Shown here piece after piece: positions 42,122 through 50,708 of a stretch of 64,000 nucleotides of DNA. Location of the stretch: assembly GCA_045631425.1 (NCBI GenBank), contig JAZQUR010000105.1, positions 15,166-79,165 of the forward strand, in the 5' to 3' direction. The stretch is from Treponema_I sp045631425 (GTDB lineage Bacteria > Spirochaetota > Spirochaetia > Treponematales > Treponemataceae). Position 1 is the stretch's first letter. Each line of letters starts with the position of its first letter. The position numbers were made by a program, and so were the translations under genes. Under the pieces are notes generated by a model that saw nothing but the letters and a program-made list of their open reading frames with translations, made no database searches and was not told the DNA's origin.

Positions 42122-43438
42122 ATGAATACTGTAAATTATGATATTGTAATTATCGGTGGAGGACCAGCCGGTCTTGCTGCTGCAATAGAAGCAAAAAAAA
42201 CTGGAACTGATAAAATCCTCATTTTAGAAAGAGATACACGCCTTGGTGGTATTCTTCTTCAGTGTATTCACAACGGATTTGGATTGCATCACTTTGGGGA
42301 AGAACTAACTGGTCCAGAATACGCCCACAGATTTGTTGAAGAAGCAAAATCACTTGGAATTGATTACAAAGTTGATACTATGGTTTTAGATATTTCCACA
42401 TTTCCTGTGGAAAACTCAGACACACCTGTTCATGTTGTAAATGCTATTAACACAAAAGACGGGATTTTATCCATTCAAACAAAAGCTATTGTTCTCGCTA
42501 TGGGATGTCGCGAAAGAACTCGTGGCGCCTTGGTTATTCCTGGAACTCGTCCAGCAGGTATTTTTACAGCAGGTTCTGTTCAACGATTTGTAAACATTGA
42601 CGGATATCTTCCTGGAAAAAAAGTTGTTATCCTAGGTTCTGGGGATATTGGGCTGATTATGGCTCGTCGTCTTACTTTAGAAGGCGCTGATGTAAAACTT
42701 GTTTGCGAAGTTATGCCATTTTCTGCAGGTCTTACCCGAAACATTATCCAATGTGTAGAAAATTTTAACATCCCACTAAAATTTAGCCATACAATTACAG
42801 AAATCCACGGAAAAGAAAGGGTAGAAGGCGTTACCGTTTCCCAAGTTGATAAATACAGAAAACCAATTCCAGGAACTGAAGAATTTATCCCTTGTGACAC
42901 ACTGCTTTTATCAGTTGGGCTTATCCCCGAAAACGAAATTTCTACAAAATGCGGTGTTGCAACTGATTCTGCAACTTCAGGTCCTATCGTTAATCAAAAT
43001 ATGGAAACCTCAATCAAAGGTATTTTCGCTTGTGGCAACACAGTTCATGTCCACGACCTTGTAGACTTTGTTACAGCAGAAAGCCTTACCGCAGGAAAGA
43101 GCGCTAGTCTTTACGTGCAGGGCAAAAACCCAGCAAATACTCGAAATGTAACCTTACGTGCAGGAAATCGCGTTCGATACACAGTTCCACAACATTTGGA
43201 CTTACCAATAAATCAGGAAGAAACACAAGACAAGCTTAAAATCATGTTCCGTTCCACAGACGTTTATCGTGATGTGCAAATTGTGGTTTACTCCGAAACC
43301 CAACGAATAAAAGCCCAAAAGAAAAAGATTATTCGTCCGGGAGAAATGCAAGTTGTTGAACTAAACCAAAGCCAAATCAATATGATAAAAGGCAATATTA
43401 CCGTAACCATCGAGCTACCAGAGGAGGATGTAGAATAA
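42122..43438 (+). CDS. FAD/NAD(P)-dependent oxidoreductase subunit of the glycerol operon
   Basis: 438 residues. Two dinucleotide-binding folds: DIVIIGGGPAGLAAAIEAKK at the N terminus and VVILGSGDIGLIMARRL in the middle, with GIFACGNTVHVHDL near the C terminus. Similar to the electron-transfer flavoprotein that accompanies GlpA-like proteins and DUF1667 in anaerobes. GAGG lies 8 bases upstream. It overlaps the next gene by one base. Confidence 0.85.
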   Translation: MNTVNYDIVIIGGGPAGLAAAIEAKKTGTDKILILERDTRLGGILLQCIHNGFGLHHFGEELTGPEYAHRFVEEAKSLGIDYKVDTMVLDISTFPVENSDTPVHVVNAINTKDGILSIQTKAIVLAMGCRERTRGALVIPGTRPAGIFTAGSVQRFVNIDGYLPGKKVVILGSGDIGLIMARRLTLEGADVKLVCEVMPFSAGLTRNIIQCVENFNIPLKFSHTITEIHGKERVEGVTVSQVDKYRKPIPGTEEFIPCDTLLLSVGLIPENEISTKCGVATDSATSGPIVNQNMETSIKGIFACGNTVHVHDLVDFVTAESLTAGKSASLYVQGKNPANTRNVTLRAGNRVRYTVPQHLDLPINQEETQDKLKIMFRSTDVYRDVQIVVYSETQRIKAQKKKIIRPGEMQVVELNQSQINMIKGNITVTIELPEEDVE

Positions 43439-43812
43439 TGACTGAAAAAATCACTCAAACTTGTATCATTTGTCCAATGGGATGCAACATGGAAGTTACT
43501 TTGGACAGAGAAAAGGGAATTGTGGAAAATGTTTTGGACAATGGCTGTCCACGTGGTGCAAAATACGCAGAAAAAGAACTTCTAAATCCAACTAGAACGC
43601 TTACCACCACTATAAAAGTTCTACAAGGAAACTTAGCTGTTGTTCCAGTAAAATCAAAAGATGAGCTACCCAAAGATAAACTTCTTCAATACATGGAAGT
43701 TATTCGCAGAACTTCTGTAAAAGCCCCTATCAAAGTAGGTGATATTTTGATAAAAGACATTCTCGGTTCTGGAATCGATATTGTGGCTTGTGCTGATGTA
43801 GAGAGAGACTAA
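43438..43812 (+). CDS. DUF1667 small Cys protein of the glycerol operon
   Basis: 124 residues. N-terminal CIICPMGCNM and DNGCPRGAKYA place four Cys for a possible Fe-S or metal site; the rest (PTRTLTTTIKV ... APIKVGDILIKDILGSGIDIVA) is typical of DUF1667. It always travels with glycerol-3-phosphate dehydrogenase homologues of this type, so a small electron-transfer or assembly subunit is likely. Overlaps the previous stop. Confidence 0.85.
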   Translation: MTEKITQTCIICPMGCNMEVTLDREKGIVENVLDNGCPRGAKYAEKELLNPTRTLTTTIKVLQGNLAVVPVKSKDELPKDKLLQYMEVIRRTSVKAPIKVGDILIKDILGSGIDIVACADVERD

Positions 43813-43907
43813 AAAAGTTTCTCCTAAAAGACTTTTTTTCTACACGAATTACTATTCTTTTTGTATTTTCAGTGTATATAAAAAAACTTTTCTTTTAGGA
43901 GAACATT

Positions 43908-44609
43908 ATGAAAAAGTTATTATCAGTCCTACTAATTCTTGCTTTAGGATTAGTAGTTTATGCCCAAGACTACGACTATGGCGTAAATGACGAAATTCCA
44001 TCACAAGACTTTACATTGTTTTATGTTGGAGCAGAAATTGGTGCTAGTACAATTAACAATCTAGCAATCAACGATGGAAGTGGTTTCGCTTTCTCTATTT
44101 CCCCACTTATTGGTGGTGAAATTAGCCCAGTTCTAGGTATTCGCCCATTTAGTAACACAAATATGGCGGTAGAAATCAATGTCTTAGTAGATAACCTAGA
44201 TTATATCGCCTTTAACGCTGGGATAAATAATTCTGATGTAAAGTTTACTTCTGAAATTATTAGCCCACAAATTTTGGCAATTTACACTTTCGGTGGTGGA
44301 CACATTAGACCATTCTCAGGATTGGGATTCGGCGCAAACTTTAACTCACTTTTAGTTGAAGCAAAAACCCTTGATACAGACGGCTCTCTAAAAACAGAAA
44401 CCACAACTTATGACATTAACACATCTTTCAGTATGGTCTTAAAATCTGGTGTAAAATTCAGCATTCCTAGAACAAACTTTGATCTTTACGCCTTTGGCCG
44501 CTATAACGTGAACTTCCCAACAAAAATCACTTACAACAATCAAAGCGTAGAATCTTTGATGAACTCATCAAATCTTTCTGTAGCAGTAGGTGCAGTATTT
44601 AACTTCTAG
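43908..44609 (+). CDS. Outer-membrane beta-barrel protein
   Basis: 233 residues. Signal peptide (MKKLLSVLLILALGLVVYAQ, cleavage after about 20), then repeated amphipathic strands with Gly and aromatic girdles (FYVGAEIGASTINN ... IRPFSGLGFGANF ... FDLYAFGRYNVNF), ending in a terminal Phe (AVGAVFNF), as barrels do. Strong AGGAG 7 bases before the ATG. An OmpA/OMP_b-brl-like fold is likely; substrate or ligand unknown. Confidence 0.8.
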   Translation: MKKLLSVLLILALGLVVYAQDYDYGVNDEIPSQDFTLFYVGAEIGASTINNLAINDGSGFAFSISPLIGGEISPVLGIRPFSNTNMAVEINVLVDNLDYIAFNAGINNSDVKFTSEIISPQILAIYTFGGGHIRPFSGLGFGANFNSLLVEAKTLDTDGSLKTETTTYDINTSFSMVLKSGVKFSIPRTNFDLYAFGRYNVNFPTKITYNNQSVESLMNSSNLSVAVGAVFNF

Positions 44610-44636
44610 TTGATTTCTAACCAAATTAACAAACTT

Positions 44637-44689
44637 AGGTTGCCTAACTTTCTTATCTTTTTTGAAGATTTTTAGGCAACCTTTTTTTT
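44637..44689 (+). terminator. Intrinsic terminator of the barrel gene
   Basis: 11-bp stem AGGTTGCCTAA / TTAGGCAACCT (44637-44647 with 44672-44682), then a T-run. Confidence 0.92.
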
Positions 44690-44736
44690 ATCTTTTTCCC
44701 GATCAAAACCCGCTTTCAATCCCCACAAATACAAAA

Positions 44737-44780
44737 GGATATTTCACTTAAACCCTCCAATAATTGTAGAACCGAAATAA
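44737..44780. repeat. Palindromic repeat copy 3 (degenerate)
   Basis: 44737-44756 matches the core GGACGTTTCACTTAAACCCT with two changes; 44763-44780 matches 19520-19537 with one change. The left arm is degraded, so the stem is mostly lost. Confidence 0.65.
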
Positions 44781-44794
44781 ATTCCTTCATTAAC

Positions 44795-44824
44795 TTGATA
44801 TTTGTATCAATAGTTTGATATAAT
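44795..44824 (+). promoter_or_regulatory. Promoter of pheT
   Basis: TTGATA (44795-44800), spacer 18, TATAAT (44819-44824) with extended TGA. The -35 region is also an inverted repeat TTGATA-TTTG-TATCAA. Confidence 0.7.
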
Positions 44825-44860
44825 TGATTATCTTGTTTTAATGAATTTAAGAGGATAAAA

Positions 44861-46585
44861 ATGCCTAAAATTGAAGTAAATGAAAAGTTATTTTTTAACT
44901 TACTAGAAACAAAATATGACTATGACACACTAGAAGAAAAACTCACTTGTGCAAAAGCTGAATTAGACGAAAAAGCTGATGAAGCTCTTCCTGAAAATGA
45001 ACGCACAATCAAAATTGAGTTAAACGATACAAACCGCCCAGACCTTTGGTCAACAGCTGGTGTTGCACGCCAACTTCGCCAAAAAAATGGTGGAACAACT
45101 GCTGATTACAGCAAATTCCTTTCATCAAAAGGTAATCTAAAAGACTACGGAAATCGCGTTGTAAACGTTGAACCAGGACTAGAAGAAGTTCGTCCATACA
45201 TGACAGCTTTCGTTATTTCTGGAAAACCAATCGACGAACCAATGCTTCTTGATATTATCCAAACTCAAGAAAAACTTTGCTGGAACTACGGAAGAAAACG
45301 CCGCTCAATTTCTATGGGTGTTTACCGTTCAGCTCAAATTGAATGGCCAGTTAAATATCACCCTGTAGATCCAGATAAAACATCTTTTGTGCCACTTGCA
45401 TATGAAGAAAAAATGACTTGTCGTCAAATTCTTACAGACCATCCAAAAGGAAAAGAATTCGGTTGGATTCTAAAAGACGCAAAAGTTTTCCCTCTATTGT
45501 CTGATGCAAAGGGCGAAACAATGTCTATGGCACCAATTATCAACAGTGCAACATTAGGTGCTGTTCAAGTTGGGGACAAAGACCTTATGGTAGAAATGAC
45601 AGGTACAGATATGCCAGGTCTTCTACTTGCTACAATGATTGTTGCTTGTGACTTCGCTGATGCTGGTTACGAAATCTTACCAGTTTGTGTAAAACACCCT
45701 TATGATACAGGATTTGGTAAAGAAATCGTTACTCCATATTATTTCCAAGACACAACAAAAGCATCTCTAAATGCTATCAACAAACGTCTTGGTTCATCTC
45801 TTACTGCAGAAGAAGCTGTAAAAGCTATCAACTTGATGGGAAGCACAGCTACAACTGAAGCAAAAGGCGATGACACAATTATTACAGTAACTCCACCACC
45901 TTACAGAAATGACTTCCTACACGAAGTTGACGTTGCAGAAGACGTTATGTGTGGTATGGATTTATCATTCTTCGGACCAGAACGTCCACGTGACTTCACA
46001 ATCGGACGTCTACTACCTGTAACACTTTTAAGCCGAAAAACAAAAGAGCTTATGGTTGGTATGGGCTACCAAGAAATGATTTTCAACTACCTAGGTTCAA
46101 AAAAAGATTATATCGATAATATGTGTATCGAAGGTAACGACGTTATTGAAATCTCAAACCCAATGAGTGAAAACTATCAGTTTGTACGCCCTTCTATCAT
46201 TCCATCATTGTTGAATGCTGAAGCTGGTTCTGCAAACGCTGTTTATCCTCACAAAATCTTTGAAACTGGTAAAATCGCTTTCTTGTGTGAAGAAGAAAAC
46301 ACAGGAACTCGCACACGCCAAAATCTAGGATTTGTAACAGCTGCTGCTGATACAAACTTTAACACAGTTGCTTCAGAAGTTGCCACATTGCTTCACTTCT
46401 TAGACTACGAATACAACGTTGCAGAAGCTGAGGATCCACGTTTTATCCCTGGACGCCAAGCAAAAATCCTAAAAGATGGAAAAGCAATCGGTATTTTCGG
46501 AGAAATCCACCCACAAGTTTTGGAAAACTGGCAAATCACAGTGCCTTGTACAGCTTGTGAACTAGATTTAGAAGAACTTCTATAA
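44861..46585 (+). CDS. pheT: Phenylalanyl-tRNA synthetase beta subunit, archaeal/eukaryotic-type
   Basis: Charges tRNA-Phe together with PheS (not in the window). 574 residues, against about 800 in typical bacteria; it begins directly with PKIEVNEKLFFNLL and lacks the N-terminal EMAP-like tRNA-binding and C-terminal anticodon domains. B3/B4 (RRSISMGVYR), B5 (VTPPPYRNDFLHEVDVAEDVMCG) and a catalytic-like fold are visible. Spirochaetes are known to carry this archaeal-type enzyme. GAGG precedes the ATG. Confidence 0.93.
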   Translation: MPKIEVNEKLFFNLLETKYDYDTLEEKLTCAKAELDEKADEALPENERTIKIELNDTNRPDLWSTAGVARQLRQKNGGTTADYSKFLSSKGNLKDYGNRVVNVEPGLEEVRPYMTAFVISGKPIDEPMLLDIIQTQEKLCWNYGRKRRSISMGVYRSAQIEWPVKYHPVDPDKTSFVPLAYEEKMTCRQILTDHPKGKEFGWILKDAKVFPLLSDAKGETMSMAPIINSATLGAVQVGDKDLMVEMTGTDMPGLLLATMIVACDFADAGYEILPVCVKHPYDTGFGKEIVTPYYFQDTTKASLNAINKRLGSSLTAEEAVKAINLMGSTATTEAKGDDTIITVTPPPYRNDFLHEVDVAEDVMCGMDLSFFGPERPRDFTIGRLLPVTLLSRKTKELMVGMGYQEMIFNYLGSKKDYIDNMCIEGNDVIEISNPMSENYQFVRPSIIPSLLNAEAGSANAVYPHKIFETGKIAFLCEEENTGTRTRQNLGFVTAAADTNFNTVASEVATLLHFLDYEYNVAEAEDPRFIPGRQAKILKDGKAIGIFGEIHPQVLENWQITVPCTACELDLEELL

Positions 46586-46590
46586 TTGAT

Positions 46591-46627
46591 AAAAGCCCTT
46601 TACCTTTACGGTTTAGGGCTTTTTTGT
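46591..46627 (+). terminator. Intrinsic terminator of pheT, abutting the next promoter
   Basis: 9-bp stem AAAAGCCCT (46591-46599) / AGGGCTTTT (46615-46623), then T-run to 46625. The -10 of the next gene begins at 46628 and its -35 is in the loop. Confidence 0.85.
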
Positions 46628-46633
46628 TATGCT
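46605..46633 (+). promoter_or_regulatory. Promoter of the DTW gene inside the pheT terminator
   Basis: TTTACG (46605-46610), spacer 17, TATGCT (46628-46633), then 6 bases to the ATG at 46640. Confidence 0.55.
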
Positions 46634-46639
46634 AACCAA

Positions 46640-47371
46640 ATGGAAAACCTAAACAAATGCTACAAATGCTTCCGTCCCTTTGAAACTTGCTATTGCAAAG
46701 ATATAGTTCCCATAAAAACTGATATTAAATTTGTATTTCTTATGCATCCAAAAGAAGCCTACAAACAGCGAACTGGAACTGGACGACTTGCTCACCTTAC
46801 ACTTATTGATTCTGAAATCATCGTTGGTGTTGATTTTACAGACAACCCTAGATTAAACACCCTTATAACAGATGAAAAATATTTTCCAGTGGTAATGTAT
46901 CCTTCAGAAGATGCCTGGACAGCTACAGATTATAGAGAAAATCCGCCCCACACACTAAAAGAAGCCAGTGAAGGGAAAACCTTGCTTGTTATCCTTGTGG
47001 ACGCAACTTGGGCCTGTGCAAAAAAAATGGTAAAACTTAGCAAAAACCTTCATACTTTGCAAAAAATCTCTTTTACAGCAGGATATAAAAGCATTTACAC
47101 TTTTAAAACTGAGCCCCAAGAAGATTTTATCTCCACAATAGAAACTTGCTATTATTTGCTAAAAGAATTAAGTGAAGGTCAGTTTTCCACAACTCTTACA
47201 CAGCCTGATTTTGACCCAGAACCTCTTATGAACATCTTCAAAAAAATGATTCATACTCAACTGGAAAGTCAGCGTTTACGTGAAGAATCTGGAGAGCCAG
47301 ACCGATATCAACTTGCAGGTTCTATTCGAGCAAAAAAACGAGCTTTGCGAGAGCAACAAGGTCAAAATTAA
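46640..47371 (+). CDS. DTW-domain protein, probable tRNA-uridine aminocarboxypropyltransferase
   Basis: 243 residues from the ATG at 46640. N-terminal zinc Cys set (CYKCFRPFETCYC), then the DTW motif region with VDATWACAKKM. Members of the family (E. coli TapT/TuaA, formerly YfiP) make acp3U in tRNA using SAM. An upstream TTG start at 46586 would read through the pheT terminator. No ribosome binding site; -10 ends 6 bases before the ATG. Confidence 0.85.
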   Translation: MENLNKCYKCFRPFETCYCKDIVPIKTDIKFVFLMHPKEAYKQRTGTGRLAHLTLIDSEIIVGVDFTDNPRLNTLITDEKYFPVVMYPSEDAWTATDYRENPPHTLKEASEGKTLLVILVDATWACAKKMVKLSKNLHTLQKISFTAGYKSIYTFKTEPQEDFISTIETCYYLLKELSEGQFSTTLTQPDFDPEPLMNIFKKMIHTQLESQRLREESGEPDRYQLAGSIRAKKRALREQQGQN

Positions 47372-47390
47372 ACTACTAATTTAAACTACT

Positions 47391-47418
47391 TTTACAATGA
47401 AAATAAACGTGATACACT
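47391..47418 (+). promoter_or_regulatory. Promoter of the ABC-2 exporter operon
   Basis: TTTACA (47391-47396), spacer 16, TACACT (47413-47418) with TGA extension. AGGAGG lies 6 bases before the ATG at 47451. Confidence 0.5.
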
Positions 47419-47450
47419 TTATTTATATAAAATCAAATTAGGAGGATAAA

Positions 47451-48482
47451 ATGAATATTATTAGTGTAGAAAATATTAGCAAACAGTTCAAAACTCCAAA
47501 GAAATTTCCGGGTTTTATTGGAGCAATTAAAAGTTTATTCACAAGAGAATATACAATAAAAAACGCTGTTCAAAATATCAGTTTTGATATTGAAGAAGGC
47601 GAAATTGTTGGATATCTTGGAGCCAACGGAGCTGGAAAATCCACTACAATCAAAATGATGACAGGGATTTTAACACCAACTGAAGGCAAAATCACCATTA
47701 ACGGAATTGTTCCCTACGAACAAAGAGAAAAAAATGCAAGAAGCATCGGTGTTGTTTTCGGTCAAAGAACTCAGCTTTGGTGGGATATTCCATTGAATGA
47801 AACCTACACTCTTTTGAAAAATATGTATGATATTTCAGATGAAGATTATGAAGAACGCTATAAATTTCTTGATGACGTTCTAGGTCTTTCAGAATTTATT
47901 ATGCAACCAGTTAGAACCTTATCTTTAGGCCAGCGAATGAAAGCTGATATTGCGGCTGCACTTCTACATAATCCTAAGGTAATTTTCTTAGATGAACCAA
48001 CAATCGGTCTTGATGTTGTTGTAAAGGAAAGAGTTCGTAAAGCAATTCTTGAAATCAATAAAAAATATAAAACCACAATCATTTTAACAACCCACGACTT
48101 ACATGATATTGAAGAATTATGTAATCGTATTATCGTTATTGATAAGGGCCAAAAATGTTACGATGGAAATATTCAAGAATTAAAGAACGAATATGGCTAT
48201 TTGAGCAAAATCAATCTTCGAATTGAAGAATTTGAAACAGTTTCTGTGGAGGATGTACAATCAGTTTTCCAAGGAATGAATCATTCTGACGAATTTAATG
48301 TGGAAAAAACAGAAGAAGCCTTTGTTATCACTTTTAATAAAAAATTCTGCACTGTTTCTGAAATTATGGAACGTTTATTTAAGAAATTTTCAGTGGCAGA
48401 TTTTGTTGTCGAAGAAACTGATATCGAAGAAATTGTTAAAAAGATTTATTTAAAAGCTGAGGCAAGAGGAATTGAAAACTAA
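47451..48482 (+). CDS. ABC-2 exporter ATP-binding protein
   Basis: 343 residues, longer than a simple ATPase because of a C-terminal extension (about 240-343). Walker A GANGAGKST, signature LSLGQ, Walker B VIFLDEP, H-loop TTHD. It is followed by two permeases, overlapping the first by 11 bases. This three-gene arrangement is the CcmA/DrrA-like ABC-2 type that exports lipids, drugs or polysaccharide; the substrate is not identifiable. Confidence 0.92.
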   Translation: MNIISVENISKQFKTPKKFPGFIGAIKSLFTREYTIKNAVQNISFDIEEGEIVGYLGANGAGKSTTIKMMTGILTPTEGKITINGIVPYEQREKNARSIGVVFGQRTQLWWDIPLNETYTLLKNMYDISDEDYEERYKFLDDVLGLSEFIMQPVRTLSLGQRMKADIAAALLHNPKVIFLDEPTIGLDVVVKERVRKAILEINKKYKTTIILTTHDLHDIEELCNRIIVIDKGQKCYDGNIQELKNEYGYLSKINLRIEEFETVSVEDVQSVFQGMNHSDEFNVEKTEEAFVITFNKKFCTVSEIMERLFKKFSVADFVVEETDIEEIVKKIYLKAEARGIEN

Positions 48483-49320
48483 TAAAAAGCATTTAATATC
48501 AAATCCAAAATATAGAATTAGTTCATATTTGCCCTTTACAAGAAATGCGATTCAAACATTGTTGTCTTATCGGTCAAATATTCTGTTTTATTTTATTGGA
48601 AATATTTTAAAAATCTTTGTATTCTTTTTTCTTTGGAAGGCGATTTTTGCTTCCAGTGGAGAAGAAATACTAAGAGGTTTTTCATTTCCAGACATGGTAA
48701 TTTATTTGATTTTAACAAATTTCATCTATGAATTAAGTGGAAATGTTGGAAGTGAAATGCACGAAGAAATTTCTTCTGGGCAAATTTCAATGTCTTTGAT
48801 AAAACCTATTTCCTTTAGATTTAGGATTTATTTTACTTCCCTTGGAGACACAATTTACAGTTTTATGATGTCTGGTGTACCAAGTTTAGTTGCAACTTAT
48901 ATCATTGCATACATTTATGGCATTTCAAGTCAATTAACCATTGGAAATCTGATCTTATTTTTGTTATCTCTTATTCTTTCGTTGATTGTAAGAATGTCCT
49001 ACACTTTTATTGTAAGCTTGCTAGGTTTTGTAACTACAAATATGTTTGGTGTATGGCAAGTAAATAATGCAATTGTAAGATTGTGTTCGGGAGCAATTAT
49101 TCCTCTAACTTTCTTTCCTGGAGTTATAAGAAAGATTTTTGAATTTTTGCCTTTTTCATCTTTCATTTCTACACCACTAAATATCTTTTTAGGGAAGTTT
49201 TCTAATATTGAGCTACTAAAGGCCTTTGGCTTACAAATTTTTTGGATTTTGCTCTTTAATCTTTTTGGAAACTTTGTTTGGAAAAAGGTAATCAAACATC
49301 TTATTATTCAAGGAGGTTGA
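48472..49320 (+). CDS. ABC-2 permease, first subunit
   Basis: 282 residues with six predicted TM segments (for example LFYFIGNILKIFVFFFLWKA) and an EMHEEISSGQISMSLIKPIS loop. It is of the two-permease ABC-2 class (ABC2_membrane_6-like). It starts at TTG within the ATPase 3' end, with AGAGGA close upstream; no later ATG would keep the first TM. Confidence 0.85.
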   Translation: MKTNKKHLISNPKYRISSYLPFTRNAIQTLLSYRSNILFYFIGNILKIFVFFFLWKAIFASSGEEILRGFSFPDMVIYLILTNFIYELSGNVGSEMHEEISSGQISMSLIKPISFRFRIYFTSLGDTIYSFMMSGVPSLVATYIIAYIYGISSQLTIGNLILFLLSLILSLIVRMSYTFIVSLLGFVTTNMFGVWQVNNAIVRLCSGAIIPLTFFPGVIRKIFEFLPFSSFISTPLNIFLGKFSNIELLKAFGLQIFWILLFNLFGNFVWKKVIKHLIIQGG

Positions 49321-49321
49321 T

Positions 49322-50119
49322 GTGAAATTTAAGCGATACGTTAAATTATATTTTGGATATTTGGCTCAAAATCTAAAAAGTTTAATGGAATTTAGACTAG
49401 ACTTTTTTATTGGTCTAGTTGGATTTTTCTTTTTACAGGCTTGTGGCGTTATTTTTATTTCTTTAGTGTTTTCATCAATTCCAAACCTTAAGGGCTGGAG
49501 TTTTTATGAAGTTTTGTTTATCTACGGATTTGCACAAATTCCACGGGGTTTAGATCACGTTTTTACAGATAATCTTTGGCTTTATGCAGGATGGAAAATT
49601 GCAAAGGGAGAAATGGATAGACTTTTAACTCGTCCACTAAATCCACTTTTTCAGTTAATTGCAGAAAGATTTCAGCCAGACGGAATTGGAGAATTTCTAA
49701 TTGGTTTGATTTTAACAATTCTAGCAGCAACAAAACTTGGAATTGAATTTACAGTTGGAAAAGTTTTAGTTTTTATCGTTTCAGTAATTTGTGGTGCAAT
49801 TATAATCACCGCAATTAAATTGTTTTATACTTCATTTGCATTTTGGGTAAAGCGTTCTCAAAGTTATTTGTATACAGCTTATAACTTTAATGAATTTTGT
49901 TATTATCCAATTTCAATTTATAACAAAACAATTCAGTTTATTTTAACTTTTATTATCCCATTTGCTGTAACTTCATATTTCCCTGCTTCATATTTGCTAG
50001 GGAAGGGAAGTTTTGAATTGGGATTTTTCTTTCCAATTATCGTTTCTGTTATTGGATTAAGTGTTTCTTATTTCTTTTGGAAAATAGGGCTAAAACACTA
50101 CGAAAGTGCTGGAAGCTGA
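49322..50119 (+). CDS. ABC-2 permease, second subunit
   Basis: 265 residues, six TM segments, similar pattern to the preceding permease (GLDHVFTDNLWLYAGWKIAKGEMDRLLTRPLNP is the matching loop). GTG start two bases after the upstream stop, with GGAGG 5 bases before. Forms a heterodimer with the product of 48472-49320. Confidence 0.85.
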   Translation: MKFKRYVKLYFGYLAQNLKSLMEFRLDFFIGLVGFFFLQACGVIFISLVFSSIPNLKGWSFYEVLFIYGFAQIPRGLDHVFTDNLWLYAGWKIAKGEMDRLLTRPLNPLFQLIAERFQPDGIGEFLIGLILTILAATKLGIEFTVGKVLVFIVSVICGAIIITAIKLFYTSFAFWVKRSQSYLYTAYNFNEFCYYPISIYNKTIQFILTFIIPFAVTSYFPASYLLGKGSFELGFFFPIIVSVIGLSVSYFFWKIGLKHYESAGS

Positions 50120-50127
50120 TAAACAAA

Positions 50128-50169
50128 AAAGGCGAGTTTAAAACTATAAAAAGTTTCAAACTCGCCTTT
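50128..50169. terminator. Intrinsic terminator of the ABC-2 operon
   Basis: 12-bp stem AAAGGCGAGTTT (50128-50139) / AAACTCGCCTTT (50158-50169), then a T-rich tract. Works for both converging genes. Confidence 0.9.
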
Positions 50170-50186
50170 CTTTTTAGCAAAGCAGA

Positions 50187-50585
50187 TTATTTGTTAGTAA
50201 AATATCCTACTAAACCTAAAATCCATCCACCTAAAATCATATAGAATCCATATGTTGCAATATCAACAAAGAATTTTCCAATTCCTTTAGCGAACATATT
50301 ATCACTATATGAAATTATTAATAAAACACCACCAGCAATAGATATAACTAAGCCTAAAAGTTTTAGCAATCCACCTTTTTTAACAAAGCAAGAAACTAAA
50401 CCTAAAACAGCACCTACAATAATTAATAAAGCAGCAATACTTGTTGTTCCAAAATTATCAAAATTGATAAAGTCAAAACCATTTAATGTTCCAATAAAAA
50501 GATCGAATACTGGACAACAGAATCCAATTACAACTAAAGCCATTCCAATTAGATAAATTAGTGGCAAACTCTTTTTTTTAGCCAT
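50187..50585 (-). CDS. Small four-TM membrane protein
   Basis: 132 residues with four predicted spans (about 8-28, 46-65, 73-92, 108-128), Lys-rich N terminus. GGAGG lies 6 bases before the ATG. No family recognised; DUF-type membrane protein. Alone in its transcription unit. Confidence 0.75.
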   Translation of the reverse strand: MAKKKSLPLIYLIGMALVVIGFCCPVFDLFIGTLNGFDFINFDNFGTTSIAALLIIVGAVLGLVSCFVKKGGLLKLLGLVISIAGGVLLIISYSDNMFAKGIGKFFVDIATYGFYMILGGWILGLVGYFTNK

Positions 50586-50664
50586 ATTATTTCCTCCAAA
50601 TAAGCTAATTTAAGATTATTGTAGCACAGTTTTCTCAAATCACAATGAAAATATTACAAAAAAA

Positions 50665-50687
50665 CCCTAAGTCTTTTCGACTTAGGG
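50665..50687 (-). terminator. Intrinsic terminator of the acyl-CoA synthetase gene
   Basis: 9-bp stem CCCTAAGTC / GACTTAGGG, 5-base loop, followed on the minus strand by T7. Confidence 0.9.
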
Positions 50688-50708
50688 CAAGCAACAAACA
50701 AAAGTAAT

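Noticed and set aside
46586..46639. Longer N terminus for the DTW gene from a TTG
   Set aside because: It reads through the pheT terminator hairpin and promoter.
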